Shown here in pieces: positions 27,524 through 37,234 of a stretch of 64,000 nucleotides of DNA (positions are counted from its first letter, which is position 1; each line of letters begins with the position of its first letter). Where the stretch lies: contig CANJLH010000004.1 in the NCBI GenBank assembly GCA_947475415.1, positions 248,001 through 312,000 on the forward strand, read 5' to 3'. The position numbers were made by a program, and so were the translations under genes. The DNA comes from Caulobacteraceae bacterium. Its GTDB lineage: Bacteria; Pseudomonadota; Alphaproteobacteria; Caulobacterales; Caulobacteraceae. Under the pieces are notes generated by a model. That model was not told the DNA's origin. It searched no databases and saw nothing but the letters and a program-made list of their open reading frames with translations.

Positions 27524-29593
27524 ATGCGTCCGGAGGTCCTATTCCCACTCTACGCGCCGGTGACCTCGCTGAAGGGCGTTGGGCCGCGCGTTGCGCCGCT
27601 GTTGGAGAAGCTCGCCGGTCCCATCGTGCGCGACGTGGCCTTCCTTGCCCCCCATGCCATCGTTCGCCGCACCCCGGCGACGGCCGCCAACGCCATAGAA
27701 GGCGAGGTTCAGACCTTCACCGTCCATATCGACGCCTACCAGCGGCCTCGCGGCCCATCGCAACCCTGGAAGGTTCGCACCTTCGACGAGACGGGGTTCC
27801 TGACTCTGGCATTCTTCGGCGACGTAGGCGCGGGAATGGAGAAGCGACACCCGCCTGGCTCCATCCGGGTGGTTTCGGGCCGCGTCGACAGTTACGGCTC
27901 GGAAACGCAGATCGCTCATCCGGATTACATCGTCACGCCGGAACAGGCTGGCGACATCCCTGAACGCGAGCCGATCTATCCGGCAACCGCCGGCCTGCCG
28001 CCGCGATCCGTCCGCCGCTTCGTGCTCGAAGCCCTGGCCCGCACGCCGCATCTGCCAGAGTGGCAGGATCCGGCGTGGCTGAAGCGGCAAAATTTCCCAG
28101 ACTGGCGCGCGGCGCTGGGCCGGCTGCATGCGCCGGAAACCGATAAGGACCTGGAGCCCCAGGCCGTCCATCGGCGCCGGTTGGCCTATGACGAGCTTCT
28201 CGCCCATCAACTCGCCATGGCCCAGCGCAAGGCTGACCGCCGCGCAGAGCCAGCCCGGGCGATTCCCGCCAGCGAAGTGGGCGATGGGGTCCGAGCCGCC
28301 CTGCCCTTTGCATTCACCGGCGCCCAGGCCCGGGCGCTGGACGACATTCGCCGCGATCTCGGCTCCGCAGAGCGAATGAGTCGCTTAATCCAGGGCGACG
28401 TGGGCTCAGGCAAGACCGTCGTCGCGATGACCGCAATCGCCGATGTCGCGGCGGCAGGCGGACAGACCGCTCTGATGGCGCCCACGGAAATCCTTGCCCG
28501 CCAGCACTATGAGACGATCAGCGGTCCCCTATCGGATCAGGGCGTCTCTGTCCTGCTGCTCACCGGCCGCGACAAGGGCGCGGCGCGGGCGGAAAAGCTC
28601 GCCGCGCTGAAGAGCGGGGATGTGAAGGTCGCCGTGGGCACCCACGCGCTGTTTCAGGACGATATATTCTTTCAGCGCCTGGAACTGGCGGTCATCGACG
28701 AGCAGCACCGTTTCGGAGTCGCCGAGCGCCAGCGACTGCAGGCGAAGGGTGAGGCCGTGCATCTGCTGGCCATGTCGGCCACGCCCATCCCTCGCACGTT
28801 GGAACTTACCCTCTTCGGCGATCTCGACGTCTCACGAATCGAGGAAAAGCCGCCCGGTCGCACGCCTGTCGCAACCCGCGCCGTCCCCATGTCGCGGGTC
28901 GCCGAAGTGGAGGCGCGGCTGCGTGCGGTTGCCGCCGCCGGCGCCCAGGCGTTCTGGATCTGCCCACTGGTGGCGGAATCTGAACTCATCGACCTCAAGG
29001 CCGCCGAGACTCGCGCCAGGGAACTGCGCGAACGCATCGGACCCGGCGTCGGCCTGATCCACGGCAAGTTGGCGGCCGCCGAGAAGGATGCGGTGATGGC
29101 CGATTTCGCCGAAGGCCGCCTTTCGGTGCTGGTCGCCACCACCGTAGTGGAGGTCGGCGTCAATGTTCCCAACGCCACGATCATGGTGATCGAACAGGCG
29201 GAGCGCTTCGGCCTTGCGCAGCTTCACCAGCTGCGTGGCCGGGTGGGCCGCGGTTCGCGGGAGAGCGCCTGCGTGCTGCTCTATGATCCGCCCCTCTCAG
29301 AAATCGCGCAGAAGCGCCTGGATGTGCTGCGGCGCACGGACGACGGCTTCCTGATCGCCGAGACCGATCTGGAACTGCGCGGCGGCGGCGATGCGCTGGG
29401 TCTGCGCCAGAGCGGATTTCCCGACTATGTGTTTGCCGAACCCTTCGCCCACCGCGACCTGATCCTCGCGGCCGGAGACGACGCGCGCCTGATCATGGCC
29501 CGGGACCCTCTCCTCACCTCGGATCGAGGCAAGGCGCTCAGGGTGCTGCAGGCGCTGTTCGATTGGCGGCCGGGTGCCAAGGACGCCGGTTGA
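27524..29593 (+). CDS. recG: ATP-dependent DNA helicase RecG
   Basis: A 689-residue helicase that drives fork regression and branch migration. An N-terminal wedge/OB domain (about 50-160) binds the fork; the motor follows with Walker A GDVGSGKT, Walker B DEQHRFG, SATPIPRTLEL and QLRGRVGRG, and the C-terminal TRG region ends the protein. Length matches the family. It is divergent from sdhE-mfd, so three DNA repair or assembly genes share this locus. Its last 56 bases overlap the DUF3089 gene on the other strand. Confidence 0.95.
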   Translation: MRPEVLFPLYAPVTSLKGVGPRVAPLLEKLAGPIVRDVAFLAPHAIVRRTPATAANAIEGEVQTFTVHIDAYQRPRGPSQPWKVRTFDETGFLTLAFFGDVGAGMEKRHPPGSIRVVSGRVDSYGSETQIAHPDYIVTPEQAGDIPEREPIYPATAGLPPRSVRRFVLEALARTPHLPEWQDPAWLKRQNFPDWRAALGRLHAPETDKDLEPQAVHRRRLAYDELLAHQLAMAQRKADRRAEPARAIPASEVGDGVRAALPFAFTGAQARALDDIRRDLGSAERMSRLIQGDVGSGKTVVAMTAIADVAAAGGQTALMAPTEILARQHYETISGPLSDQGVSVLLLTGRDKGAARAEKLAALKSGDVKVAVGTHALFQDDIFFQRLELAVIDEQHRFGVAERQRLQAKGEAVHLLAMSATPIPRTLELTLFGDLDVSRIEEKPPGRTPVATRAVPMSRVAEVEARLRAVAAAGAQAFWICPLVAESELIDLKAAETRARELRERIGPGVGLIHGKLAAAEKDAVMADFAEGRLSVLVATTVVEVGVNVPNATIMVIEQAERFGLAQLHQLRGRVGRGSRESACVLLYDPPLSEIAQKRLDVLRRTDDGFLIAETDLELRGGGDALGLRQSGFPDYVFAEPFAHRDLILAAGDDARLIMARDPLLTSDRGKALRVLQALFDWRPGAKDAG

Positions 29594-30704
29594 GGTCGGC
29601 CGCGGCCTGCCGCCATGCGGCGCTCCGGGCCATGGCATCGGCTTCCAAATCACCATAGAAGACATTGAATCCAGAGATCTTCTTCCGATCCGCCCAACCT
29701 CCGGCAACGCGAAGGGCCGATGAACTGAGCCTGGTGACCTGGAGAACGCCCGCCTCGCATCGGGCGCCGACCTGACGGGTGAGGAACGCGGGGCGGGCGC
29801 CCCATTCCAGGCCGGTGGCGTTGACCGCACCCAAATTCAAGCGCGCCGGACCATCTTGCTCACCTACGGCGCCCAGCAACGGATTGAAGCATTGCAGCGC
29901 TCGGCCGCCGAGGCTTTCAAGCGTTCCGCCCCCGCCCCAGACCAGCGACCGGTCGCGAATGTCGCGGCCACGCGCCAGATCCCCCGCTGTGACGCTGGCC
30001 CAGGCCGCAACGCATTCGGTCTGCGCTTTTGCCCCGCAGGACCTGATCGGCAATCCGTCAACGGGGACCGCCGTCTCGATAAGATAGGCCGCAACCAGGC
30101 GCGCGCGGACGTCCGGCCGCGACGCAATCTCCTCGGCCAGAAGCCGCGTGGCAAGCAGGCCTCCCTGCTCTACGCCGACCAGGACAAACGGGCGACCCAG
30201 GCTCAAAGTATCGCGGAAGCGGATGAAGGCGCGGGCGACGTCGCTATAGGCGAACCTGCGCGCCTCGATGGCGTCCTCCCGCAAAGTGAGCTGCGTATAT
30301 AGGCTTGCCTGACGGTAGCGGGGCGCAAAAATCCGACCGACCCGCACGAAAGGACCAACATAGTTGGGCGCGATCGTGCGGCGAAAGAACTGGTCCGCCG
30401 CCGGGTCGTAGATCGGCGCGTTCCAATGCCGACCGCCGTCATAGGTGGTGGGTGAGACAAAGAAGACGTCAACCGGTGGATCGGTCGGTCGCAACTCAGA
30501 AGGGCTTGGGGGCGATAGATACCAGGCGCTCGACACAGAATAGTCCGGCGCCGACGGCGGCTGGTAGGTCTGGAACGGTTCTTTCGGATCCAGGCTCGAT
30601 TGGGCGATATCGTCACGCCAGACATAGGCCGCCAGCGCGATCAGAGCGGCGAGGACCAGCAGGCCCAGAGCCAGCCAACGGCTCACGGTCCGGGGTTGCG
30701 CCAC
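29538..30704 (-). CDS. DUF3089 protein with altered nucleophile
   Basis: A 388-residue protein. An N-terminal hydrophobic segment (about 10-29) gives a signal anchor. DVFFVSPTTYDGG (79-91) begins the DUF3089 domain, which has an alpha/beta hydrolase-like fold. Where relatives carry a GHSQG nucleophile elbow, this protein reads GVEQG at 177-181, so Ser is Glu (codon GAG). It may therefore be inactive or use another residue. The gene overlaps recG tail to tail by 56 bases and follows hldD by 10 bases on the same strand, so it may be in the LPS operon. Function unknown. Confidence 0.8.
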   Translation of the reverse strand: MAQPRTVSRWLALGLLVLAALIALAAYVWRDDIAQSSLDPKEPFQTYQPPSAPDYSVSSAWYLSPPSPSELRPTDPPVDVFFVSPTTYDGGRHWNAPIYDPAADQFFRRTIAPNYVGPFVRVGRIFAPRYRQASLYTQLTLREDAIEARRFAYSDVARAFIRFRDTLSLGRPFVLVGVEQGGLLATRLLAEEIASRPDVRARLVAAYLIETAVPVDGLPIRSCGAKAQTECVAAWASVTAGDLARGRDIRDRSLVWGGGGTLESLGGRALQCFNPLLGAVGEQDGPARLNLGAVNATGLEWGARPAFLTRQVGARCEAGVLQVTRLSSSALRVAGGWADRKKISGFNVFYGDLEADAMARSAAWRQAAADLNRRPWHPAANRTAPAAP

Positions 30705-30714
30705 CTCACACCGC

Positions 30715-31716
30715 CTAGCGGTAAGGGTCGGGCTGGGAGAGGAAAGATTTCACATAGTCACCGATGCCCGACTCCAGCGAGGTGAAGGCCTGGTCGTAGC
30801 CAGCGGCGCGCAGACGCTCGATCCTGGCTTCGGTGAAGTATTGGTAGCGGTCGCGGATCGCTGGCGGCATTGGCGTGTATTCGATTGCGGCCGGACGGCC
30901 CGCGGCGGCGAATACGGCGCTGGCCAGATCCTCGAAGCTACGCGCCGAGCCGGCGCCAAGATTGAAGATGCCGCTGACGTCCGGCTTTTCCAGCAGCCAC
31001 GCCACGACCTCGGCGCAGTCGCGGACATAGACGAAGTCCCGCTTCTGCCCGCCATCAGGGATATCCTCGCGATAGGACTTGAAGAGTTGCACGGCGTGGC
31101 CATCGCGGACCTTTGGCCAGATCTGTGCGGCCACCGACTTCATCGCCTGCTTGTGATCTTCATTAGGTCCGTAAACATTGAAGAACTTCAGGCCGACCCA
31201 TTGCGGCGGCGCATAATCGCGGGAAGCCTGGCGCGCCGCGAACAGGTCGAACATCGCTTTTGACCAACCGTACGTGTTGAGCGGCCGCAGGCCCGCCAAC
31301 GCCTCATAACCGTTGTCGTCATCGAAACCCTGCGCCCCATCACCGTAGGTGGCGGCCGAGGATGCGTAGACGAGCCTGCGCTGACGGTCCGCGCACCAGC
31401 GGAACAGATCGCGGCTGAGCGTGAAGTTGGAGTGGACGATCTTGTCGGCGTCCGGTTCCGTGGTGGACGACACCGCCGCCATGTGGACAACCAGTTCCAC
31501 ATCACGCCAACGTCGCTCCAGCCATTCGAACATATCCTCGGGCGCCACGAAGTCACCGATGGGATGCTTGGCGATGTTGCGCCATTTGCCGAGGTCGGCC
31601 TCGCGCAGCCGGTCACACACGACGACATCAAGTGACCGGTCCTCGGCGAGTTTGGCGGCGATGTTGGAGCCGATGAAACCGGCGCCGCCGGTCACGAATG
31701 CGATGCGGCGGGTCAT
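30715..31716 (-). CDS. hldD: ADP-L-glycero-D-manno-heptose-6-epimerase
   Basis: A 333-residue short-chain dehydrogenase/epimerase that converts ADP-D-glycero-heptose to the L-form used in LPS inner core. The NADP-binding motif is VTGGAGFIGSNIAAKL at the N-terminus; the catalytic Tyr-Lys pair lies in YGWSKAMFD, and FFNVYGPNE follows, both typical. The start ATG overlaps the stop of hldE by 4 bases. With hldE and kdsA it supplies heptose and KDO for lipopolysaccharide. Confidence 0.92.
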   Translation of the reverse strand: MTRRIAFVTGGAGFIGSNIAAKLAEDRSLDVVVCDRLREADLGKWRNIAKHPIGDFVAPEDMFEWLERRWRDVELVVHMAAVSSTTEPDADKIVHSNFTLSRDLFRWCADRQRRLVYASSAATYGDGAQGFDDDNGYEALAGLRPLNTYGWSKAMFDLFAARQASRDYAPPQWVGLKFFNVYGPNEDHKQAMKSVAAQIWPKVRDGHAVQLFKSYREDIPDGGQKRDFVYVRDCAEVVAWLLEKPDVSGIFNLGAGSARSFEDLASAVFAAAGRPAAIEYTPMPPAIRDRYQYFTEARIERLRAAGYDQAFTSLESGIGDYVKSFLSQPDPYR

Positions 31717-33188
31717 GTCGTGTCTTCCTTCGCTGACGCCATCTTCAGGATCGCGGCGGTAGTGGAATAGCCGTCGACCAGGGTGGCCAGACGAACCTCT
31801 CCGCCCCAGCTCCTGACCTCGGCGGCTCCGACCACCTCGTCCTCGGCGTAGTCGGAGCCCTTGACCAGCACGTCCGGCCGGGCCGCGTCGATCAGTTGCA
31901 GGGGTGTATCCTCATCGAAGGGCACGACCAGGTCCACCGAACCCAATCCGGCCAACACCAGGGCGCGGGATTCAATGTCGTTCACCGGACGATCAGGACC
32001 TTTGAGCGCACGCACGGAACGATCGCTGTTGACGCCGACGATCAAGCGGTCGCACCAAGATCGCGCCTGGGCGAGGTAGGCCACGTGACCGCGGTGCAGG
32101 ATATCGAAGCAACCATTGGTGAACCCCACCTTCAGGCCCCGCTCTCGCCAACGGGCCACTTCGGCGGTCATCCGCAAAACGGTCGCAACCTTGGCCTCCG
32201 CGGGCGCAAGGTGCGCGCTTAGCGCGGCCTCGATCAGCTCCTCGGGACTGACGGTGGCGGTTCCCACCTTTCCGACCGCGACACCAGAAGCCAGCAGGGC
32301 GAACGCGACAGCGTCCTCTATCGCGCTTCCCGCCGCCAGCGCCAGACCCAATGCCGCCAGCGTCGTGTCGCCGGCGCCGGAGGCGTCGAACACCTCTCTG
32401 GGGACCGACCGAAAATGCCGAACAGGCTGACCCCGTTCGGCCAGGGAAATACCCTTCGACGCCCGCGTTACCAGCACCGAGCGCGCTTCGCAGAGTTCCA
32501 GCGCCCGCAAAAGGGCCGCCTCGACCTCATTGTCGGTCTCGGTGGGCATCTCGGTGGCGTATGCCAGCTCGACGGCGTTCGGCTTGACCACATGGACCGC
32601 GCCATAGCGAGCGAAGCTGCGGGCCTTGGAATCCACGATTACCTGGGCGCCGCCTTGGGCGGCTGTTCGGCAGGCGGCGACGACGGCGGGGGTCACCACC
32701 CCTTTGCCGTAATCGGACAACAGAATCACGCCCACATCGGCGGCCACGTCGCGGATGGTGCGGATCAGCCGCGCCTCCACTTCCCCGCTTACCGGGTGAG
32801 TCTCCTCCAGATCGACTCGCAGCAATTGCTGGCCCGACGAGACGAAGCGGGTTTTCAACGTTGTCGGGCGCGCCGCATCGGTGACCAGGAAGCCCTCGAC
32901 GCCCGGCTCCGCCGCCACCAGCCGCATCGCTTCGCGCGCTTCGGCGTCACCGCCCACCAGGCCAACCAAGGCCGCATGGCCGCCGAGGGCGGCGACATTG
33001 CGCGCCACGTTGCCGCAGCCGCCCAACATGGTCAGCTCGCGGGTGCGCGCCAGCACCGGGATCGGCGCCTCCGGCGAGACCCGGGCGACATCCCCATAGA
33101 CGAAACGGTCCACCATCAGGTCGCCGACACAGGCCGTGCGCACACCCGCACAGCGGGCCAGCAGCGGTTGCAGGGCGGAGAGGTCCAT
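31713..33188 (-). CDS. hldE: Bifunctional heptose-7-phosphate kinase / heptose-1-phosphate adenylyltransferase
   Basis: A 491-residue fusion of two enzymes of heptose activation. The N-terminal ribokinase-fold kinase (about 1-315) has LGGCGNVARNVAALGG and the catalytic DASGAGDTTLA. The C-terminal nucleotidyltransferase (about 345-491) has HRGH in CFDILHRGHVAYL, the ATP-binding HxGH. Length and order match HldE (RfaE). It lies between kdsA and hldD on the minus strand, with a 33-base gap to kdsA and a 4-base overlap with hldD. Confidence 0.94.
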   Translation of the reverse strand: MDLSALQPLLARCAGVRTACVGDLMVDRFVYGDVARVSPEAPIPVLARTRELTMLGGCGNVARNVAALGGHAALVGLVGGDAEAREAMRLVAAEPGVEGFLVTDAARPTTLKTRFVSSGQQLLRVDLEETHPVSGEVEARLIRTIRDVAADVGVILLSDYGKGVVTPAVVAACRTAAQGGAQVIVDSKARSFARYGAVHVVKPNAVELAYATEMPTETDNEVEAALLRALELCEARSVLVTRASKGISLAERGQPVRHFRSVPREVFDASGAGDTTLAALGLALAAGSAIEDAVAFALLASGVAVGKVGTATVSPEELIEAALSAHLAPAEAKVATVLRMTAEVARWRERGLKVGFTNGCFDILHRGHVAYLAQARSWCDRLIVGVNSDRSVRALKGPDRPVNDIESRALVLAGLGSVDLVVPFDEDTPLQLIDAARPDVLVKGSDYAEDEVVGAAEVRSWGGEVRLATLVDGYSTTAAILKMASAKEDTT

Positions 33189-33221
33189 GAGCCTAGGGTC
33201 TGCGGCCGGACGGGCGGCGGG

Positions 33222-34073
33222 TCAAGCGGGACCGCGACGCTTGGTCAGGGCGTCGAATTCCAGAAGTTCGGCCACGAGCGGCTCAAACTCCGAAAGCGGT
33301 ATCATGTTCGGGCCGTCAGACGGCGCGCGGTCCGGGTCCGGGTGGGTCTCCATGAACACCGCAGCGACCCCCACGGCGACGGCGGCCCGCGCCAAGACCG
33401 GGACAAACTCGCGCTGACCGCCGGAGCGATCGCCCTGCCCGCCTGGCTGCATGACCGAATGGGTGGCGTCAAACACCACGGGACAACCGATCGCCGCCAT
33501 GATCGGCAATGCGCGCATGTCTGAAACCAGGGTGTTGTAGCCAAAGCTCACGCCGCGCTCGCAGGCCATCACGTTCGGATTTCCCGCCGACGTGACCTTG
33601 GCGATGACGTTCTTCATGTCTCCGGGCGCCAGGAATTGGCCCTTCTTGACGTTGACGACGCGACCTGTCCTGGCGGCGGCGACCAACAGGTCGGTTTGCC
33701 GGCAAAGGAAGGCCGGTATCTGCAGAACATCGACCGCCTCGGCGGCGGCGGCGCACTGATCGATCTCATGGACGTCGGTCAGCGTCGCCAACCCAAGGCG
33801 CTCACGGATCTCCGCAAAAACCGTCAGGGCCGCGGCCAGACCGAGCCCGCGCGCCGCGGTGGCGGAGGTGCGGTTCGCCTTGTCAAATGAGGTCTTGTAG
33901 ATCAATCCGACCCCAAGACGCCCGGCGGCTTCCTTAAGCGCAGTCGCCGTCTCCAGGGCCTGTTGGCGGCTCTCCATCTGGCAGGGACCAGCGATAATCG
34001 TCAGCCGCTCGCGGTTGCCGATACGCACCTTGCCGCTGGGGGCGTCGATCTGGATCACGGCGTTGGGGTTCAC
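33222..34073 (-). CDS. kdsA: 3-deoxy-8-phosphooctulonate synthase (KDO-8-P synthase)
   Basis: A 283-residue enzyme that joins phosphoenolpyruvate and arabinose 5-phosphate. Family strings are IAGPCQMES near the N-terminus, [10 protein letters not shown], the metal/substrate loop [31 protein letters not shown], and [13 protein letters not shown] use the GTG at 34073 because it gives [10 protein letters not shown] before the conserved text; the longer open frame reaching 34853 is antisense to cysK and not real. It heads the minus-strand run kdsA-hldE-hldD for LPS core sugars. Confidence 0.93.
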   Translation of the reverse strand: MNPNAVIQIDAPSGKVRIGNRERLTIIAGPCQMESRQQALETATALKEAAGRLGVGLIYKTSFDKANRTSATAARGLGLAAALTVFAEIRERLGLATLTDVHEIDQCAAAAEAVDVLQIPAFLCRQTDLLVAAARTGRVVNVKKGQFLAPGDMKNVIAKVTSAGNPNVMACERGVSFGYNTLVSDMRALPIMAAIGCPVVFDATHSVMQPGGQGDRSGGQREFVPVLARAAVAVGVAAVFMETHPDPDRAPSDGPNMIPLSEFEPLVAELLEFDALTKRRGPA

Positions 34074-34193
34074 GGAGGGCCTTCGATCCGGCGGTTGATT
34101 GCTCCCAAATGGCCCGCCCGCGCCCGTCGGACAAGCGCCTTGACCACGTCGCCAGAAACGAACCCCCTGTTCGAGCGCTCGCCCGCCGCTTAA

Positions 34194-35204
34194 ATGGCCC
34201 TCATGACTGTCGCGAGAAGCGTCCTCGACGCCATTGGAAACACGCCCCTCATCCGCCTGCGCCGGGCCAGCGAGGCCACCGGCTGTGAAATTCTGGCCAA
34301 GGCGGAGTTCATGAACCCCGGCCAGTCGGTCAAGGACCGCGCTGCTCTGTTCATTGTCCGCGACGCGGAGCGCAAGGGGCTGCTTCGTCCCGCCGGTCGC
34401 ATCGTTGAAGGCACCGCCGGCAACACCGGCATAGGCCTGGCCATGGTCGCCAAGGCGCTGGGATACAGCTGCACCGTGGTGATTCCCCGCACCCAGAGCC
34501 AAGAGAAAAAGGACGTCCTGCGACTCTGCGGGGCGGATTTGGTCGAGGTCGACGTCCACCCCTACTCCGACCCGCGCAACTATGTCCGTCATTCCGGCCG
34601 TCTGGCCGAAGAGCTGAACAAGAGCGAGCCCGCCGGCGCGCTCTGGGCCAATCAGTTCGACAATGTGGCCAATCGCCAGGCCCACATCGACACCACGGGA
34701 CCAGAGATCTGGCGTCAGACCGGCGGGCGGATCGACGGCTTCATCTGCGCCATCGGTTCGGGCGGCACCCTGGCCGGCGTGGCCGCCGCGCTGCGGGCGG
34801 AGAAACCGGACATCGCCATCGGCCTGGCCGATCCGCACGGCGCTTCGCTCCACAGCTACTACACCACCGGCGAACTGAAGGCGGACGGGACCTCCATCAG
34901 CGAGGGCATCGGTCAGGCGCGGATTACCGCCAACATCGAGGGGCTCAAGGTGGATATGCCCTATCGAATCAGCGACGAGGAGATGTTGCTGGCGGTCTAT
35001 GACTTATTGGAACACGAAGGTTTGGTGATGGGTGGCTCGACCGGGATCAATGTGGCCGGCGCGATCCGCATGGCGAAGGACCTCGGCCCCGGCCATACCA
35101 TCGTGACCGTGCTCTGCGACCACGGCTCGCGCTATCAGAGCAAGATCTTCAATCCGGCCTTTCTGCGCGAACGCGGCCTGCCGACACCACCGTGGCTGAA
35201 CTGA
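34194..35204 (+). CDS. cysK: PLP-dependent cysteine synthase (O-acetylserine sulfhydrylase)
   Basis: A 336-residue fold-type II enzyme making cysteine from O-acetylserine and sulfide. The PLP Lys lies in [10 protein letters not shown], the phosphate-binding loop is [10 protein letters not shown], and the second glycine stretch reads [12 protein letters not shown]. The length is above simple CysK and fits the longer alphaproteobacterial type. An in-frame ATG nine bases downstream (MTVARSVLD) may be the true start. Its stop overlaps the sseA start (TGATG), so translation is coupled. Confidence 0.9.
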   Translation: MALMTVARSVLDAIGNTPLIRLRRASEATGCEILAKAEFMNPGQSVKDRAALFIVRDAERKGLLRPAGRIVEGTAGNTGIGLAMVAKALGYSCTVVIPRTQSQEKKDVLRLCGADLVEVDVHPYSDPRNYVRHSGRLAEELNKSEPAGALWANQFDNVANRQAHIDTTGPEIWRQTGGRIDGFICAIGSGGTLAGVAAALRAEKPDIAIGLADPHGASLHSYYTTGELKADGTSISEGIGQARITANIEGLKVDMPYRISDEEMLLAVYDLLEHEGLVMGGSTGINVAGAIRMAKDLGPGHTIVTVLCDHGSRYQSKIFNPAFLRERGLPTPPWLN

Positions 35205-36055
35205 TGAAAGCCGGACCGCTGATGTCCACCGGCGGGCTGGCAAAGCGGCTTGGCGCGCCAGACATGGCTGTCGTCGATGCAACCTGGTTCATGCCCGGCG
35301 ATCCGCGCAACGCCATGGTCGAATTCGAAAAAGCGCATATCCCCGGCGCCTTGTTCTTCGACATTGACGCCATATCCGACCGCGGCAGTCCGCTGCCCCA
35401 CATGCTGCCGACCCCAGAGGCTTTCGCCGAGGCCGCCGGTCACCTGGGGCTCAGTCGGGATAAGCAGGTCGTGGTCTATGACGCCCAGGGGATCTTTTCC
35501 GCCCCCAGGGTCTGGTGGACCTTACGGACCATGGGCTTCTCCAGTGTCGCCGTGCTTGATGGCGGACTGAAGAAGTGGCTGGCCGAAGGCCGCCCGGTTC
35601 AGTCGGGCGGCTCAGCGCCCACGTCCACGCTGGTCGCCCCGGCCTTCGACCCCGCCCTCGTTCGCCACCTTGCGGACATGCGCCAACTGATTGCGGCGCC
35701 CGGCGCCGTTCAGATCCTCGACGCCCGCCCCGCTGCTCGTTTCCGCGGTGAGTCGCCGGAGCCGCGGCCAGGCCTGCGCAGTGGACATATACCGGGCGCC
35801 ACGAGCCTGCCTTTCGCCAGCCTGATCGCCGAGGATGGAACCCTGAAACCGCCTGCCGAACTCGCTGTGGCGCTGGCCGCCGCCGGCGTCGATATCGACC
35901 GCCCCGCCGTCGCCACTTGCGGTTCCGGCGTCAGCGCCGCGGTGATCGCGCTGGCCCTGGCGCGGCTGGGACGCGAGGATGTGGCGATCTACGACGGCTC
36001 CTGGGCCGAGTGGGGCGGTCGCGACGACACCCCGATCGTGACCTGCGATGGCTAA
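35204..36055 (+). CDS. sseA: 3-mercaptopyruvate sulfurtransferase
   Basis: A 283-residue tandem rhodanese. The first domain is structural, with VVYDAQGIFSAPRVWW in the middle; the second carries the catalytic Cys in ATCGSGVSAA, the CGSGxxA loop of mercaptopyruvate (not thiosulfate) sulfurtransferases. It takes sulfur from 3-mercaptopyruvate, a cysteine breakdown product. The ATG at 35204 overlaps the cysK stop; a GTG at 35192 is possible but lies inside cysK. It overlaps metC by 8 bases. Confidence 0.92.
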   Translation: MKAGPLMSTGGLAKRLGAPDMAVVDATWFMPGDPRNAMVEFEKAHIPGALFFDIDAISDRGSPLPHMLPTPEAFAEAAGHLGLSRDKQVVVYDAQGIFSAPRVWWTLRTMGFSSVAVLDGGLKKWLAEGRPVQSGGSAPTSTLVAPAFDPALVRHLADMRQLIAAPGAVQILDARPAARFRGESPEPRPGLRSGHIPGATSLPFASLIAEDGTLKPPAELAVALAAAGVDIDRPAVATCGSGVSAAVIALALARLGREDVAIYDGSWAEWGGRDDTPIVTCDG

Positions 36056-37202
36056 GCGGCCCCCGAACGCCACCGACCTGATCCACGGGGACGCGCCGCC
36101 CGGCGCGCTGGCGCGCACCGTGGGCCCGCCGATCCAGAAGGGTTCGACGGTGCTATTACCGAACGCCGCCGCCCTCTATGACGACGAGCATTTCCTAACC
36201 TATGGCCGCACCGGGCTCGCCGCCCAGGCCGCGCTGGCGCAGGCCCTGGCCGGCCTGGAAGGCGCCGCCGGCGTCGCCCTCTACCCCTCCGGCGTCGCCG
36301 CTCTCAGCGGCGCCATGCTGGCCCTGCTCAAGGCCGGGGACGCAGTGCGCATCGTGGATACCGTCTACAAGCCTACCCGCCGTTTCTGCGATCAGGTGCT
36401 GACCCGCTATGGGGTCGAGGTCGAATACTACGACCCGGCGATGCCGGCTGACCACCTGTTCGCCCAGGCGCCGGCCAACCTGCGCCTGGTGCTCCTGGAA
36501 TCCCCCGGTTCGCTGACACTGGAAATGCAAGACGTCGCCGCCATCGCCGCGGCGGCCCGCGCGCGGGGCGTGCTCACCGTTATGGACAACACCTGGGGGG
36601 CCGGCTGGCTTTTCCGGCCGCTGGACCACGGCGTGGACGTCAGTGTCCAGTCGCTGACCAAATATGTCGGCGGCCACTCCGACCTGTTTATGGGCAGCGC
36701 CGCCGCCCGAAATCCCGCCGTGTTCAGCAAGTTGTCCCAAGGGATCACCCACATGGGTTGGGCGGTGGCCGGTGATGACGCCTATCAGATGCTGCGCGGC
36801 CTGCGCACCCTGCCCGTGCGCATGGGCCGTCACGGCGAAAGCGGCCTTAAGATTGCAACCTGGCTCACCGAGCAGTCTCAGGTTGTGAAGGTGCTGCACC
36901 CGGCACTTCCCGGCGCGCCGGGCCACGAGCTCTGGCGGCGGGACTACACCGGCGCCTGCGGCCTGTTCTCGATCGTCCTGAAACCGGGGAATGATGCCGA
37001 CGGCTTCCTCGACGCGCTCAAACTGTTCGGCCTGGGCTTTTCCTGGGGGGGCTTCGAAAGCCTGGCGCTCGCCTGCGACCCGCAGCTCAAGGTGCGCCGT
37101 TACCCCAAGGCCTACGGCGGTCCTGTCGTGCGCCTGCACGTAGGCCTGGAAGACCCCGACGATCTGATCGCCGACCTGGCGCAGGCGCTGGCGGGGGTGT
37201 GA
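36048..37202 (+). CDS. metC: Cystathionine beta-lyase / Cys-Met metabolism PLP enzyme
   Basis: A 384-residue fold-type I PLP enzyme of the Cys/Met family. The PLP-binding Lys is in VSVQSLTKYVGGHSD, and VMDNTWGAGW is the pre-PLP aspartate loop. The Trp-Gly after Asn is common in beta-lyases, which cleave cystathionine to homocysteine. The text GFSWGGFESLA near the C-terminus also fits MetC. It closes the operon cysK-sseA-metC, which links cysteine synthesis, cysteine-derived sulfur transfer and methionine synthesis. Confidence 0.9.
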   Translation: MAKRPPNATDLIHGDAPPGALARTVGPPIQKGSTVLLPNAAALYDDEHFLTYGRTGLAAQAALAQALAGLEGAAGVALYPSGVAALSGAMLALLKAGDAVRIVDTVYKPTRRFCDQVLTRYGVEVEYYDPAMPADHLFAQAPANLRLVLLESPGSLTLEMQDVAAIAAAARARGVLTVMDNTWGAGWLFRPLDHGVDVSVQSLTKYVGGHSDLFMGSAAARNPAVFSKLSQGITHMGWAVAGDDAYQMLRGLRTLPVRMGRHGESGLKIATWLTEQSQVVKVLHPALPGAPGHELWRRDYTGACGLFSIVLKPGNDADGFLDALKLFGLGFSWGGFESLALACDPQLKVRRYPKAYGGPVVRLHVGLEDPDDLIADLAQALAGV

Positions 37203-37234
37203 GCTCAGGGTCCTGACACGATACTCTGATCGTC

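Noticed and set aside
32415..33524. Open frame of 369 codons on the plus strand
   Set aside because: It is antisense to hldE and kdsA and has no recognisable domain.
34074..34853. N-terminal extension of kdsA by about 260 codons
   Set aside because: The extra part is antisense to cysK and has low-complexity shadow composition. KdsA normally has about 280 residues, matched by the GTG start at 34073.
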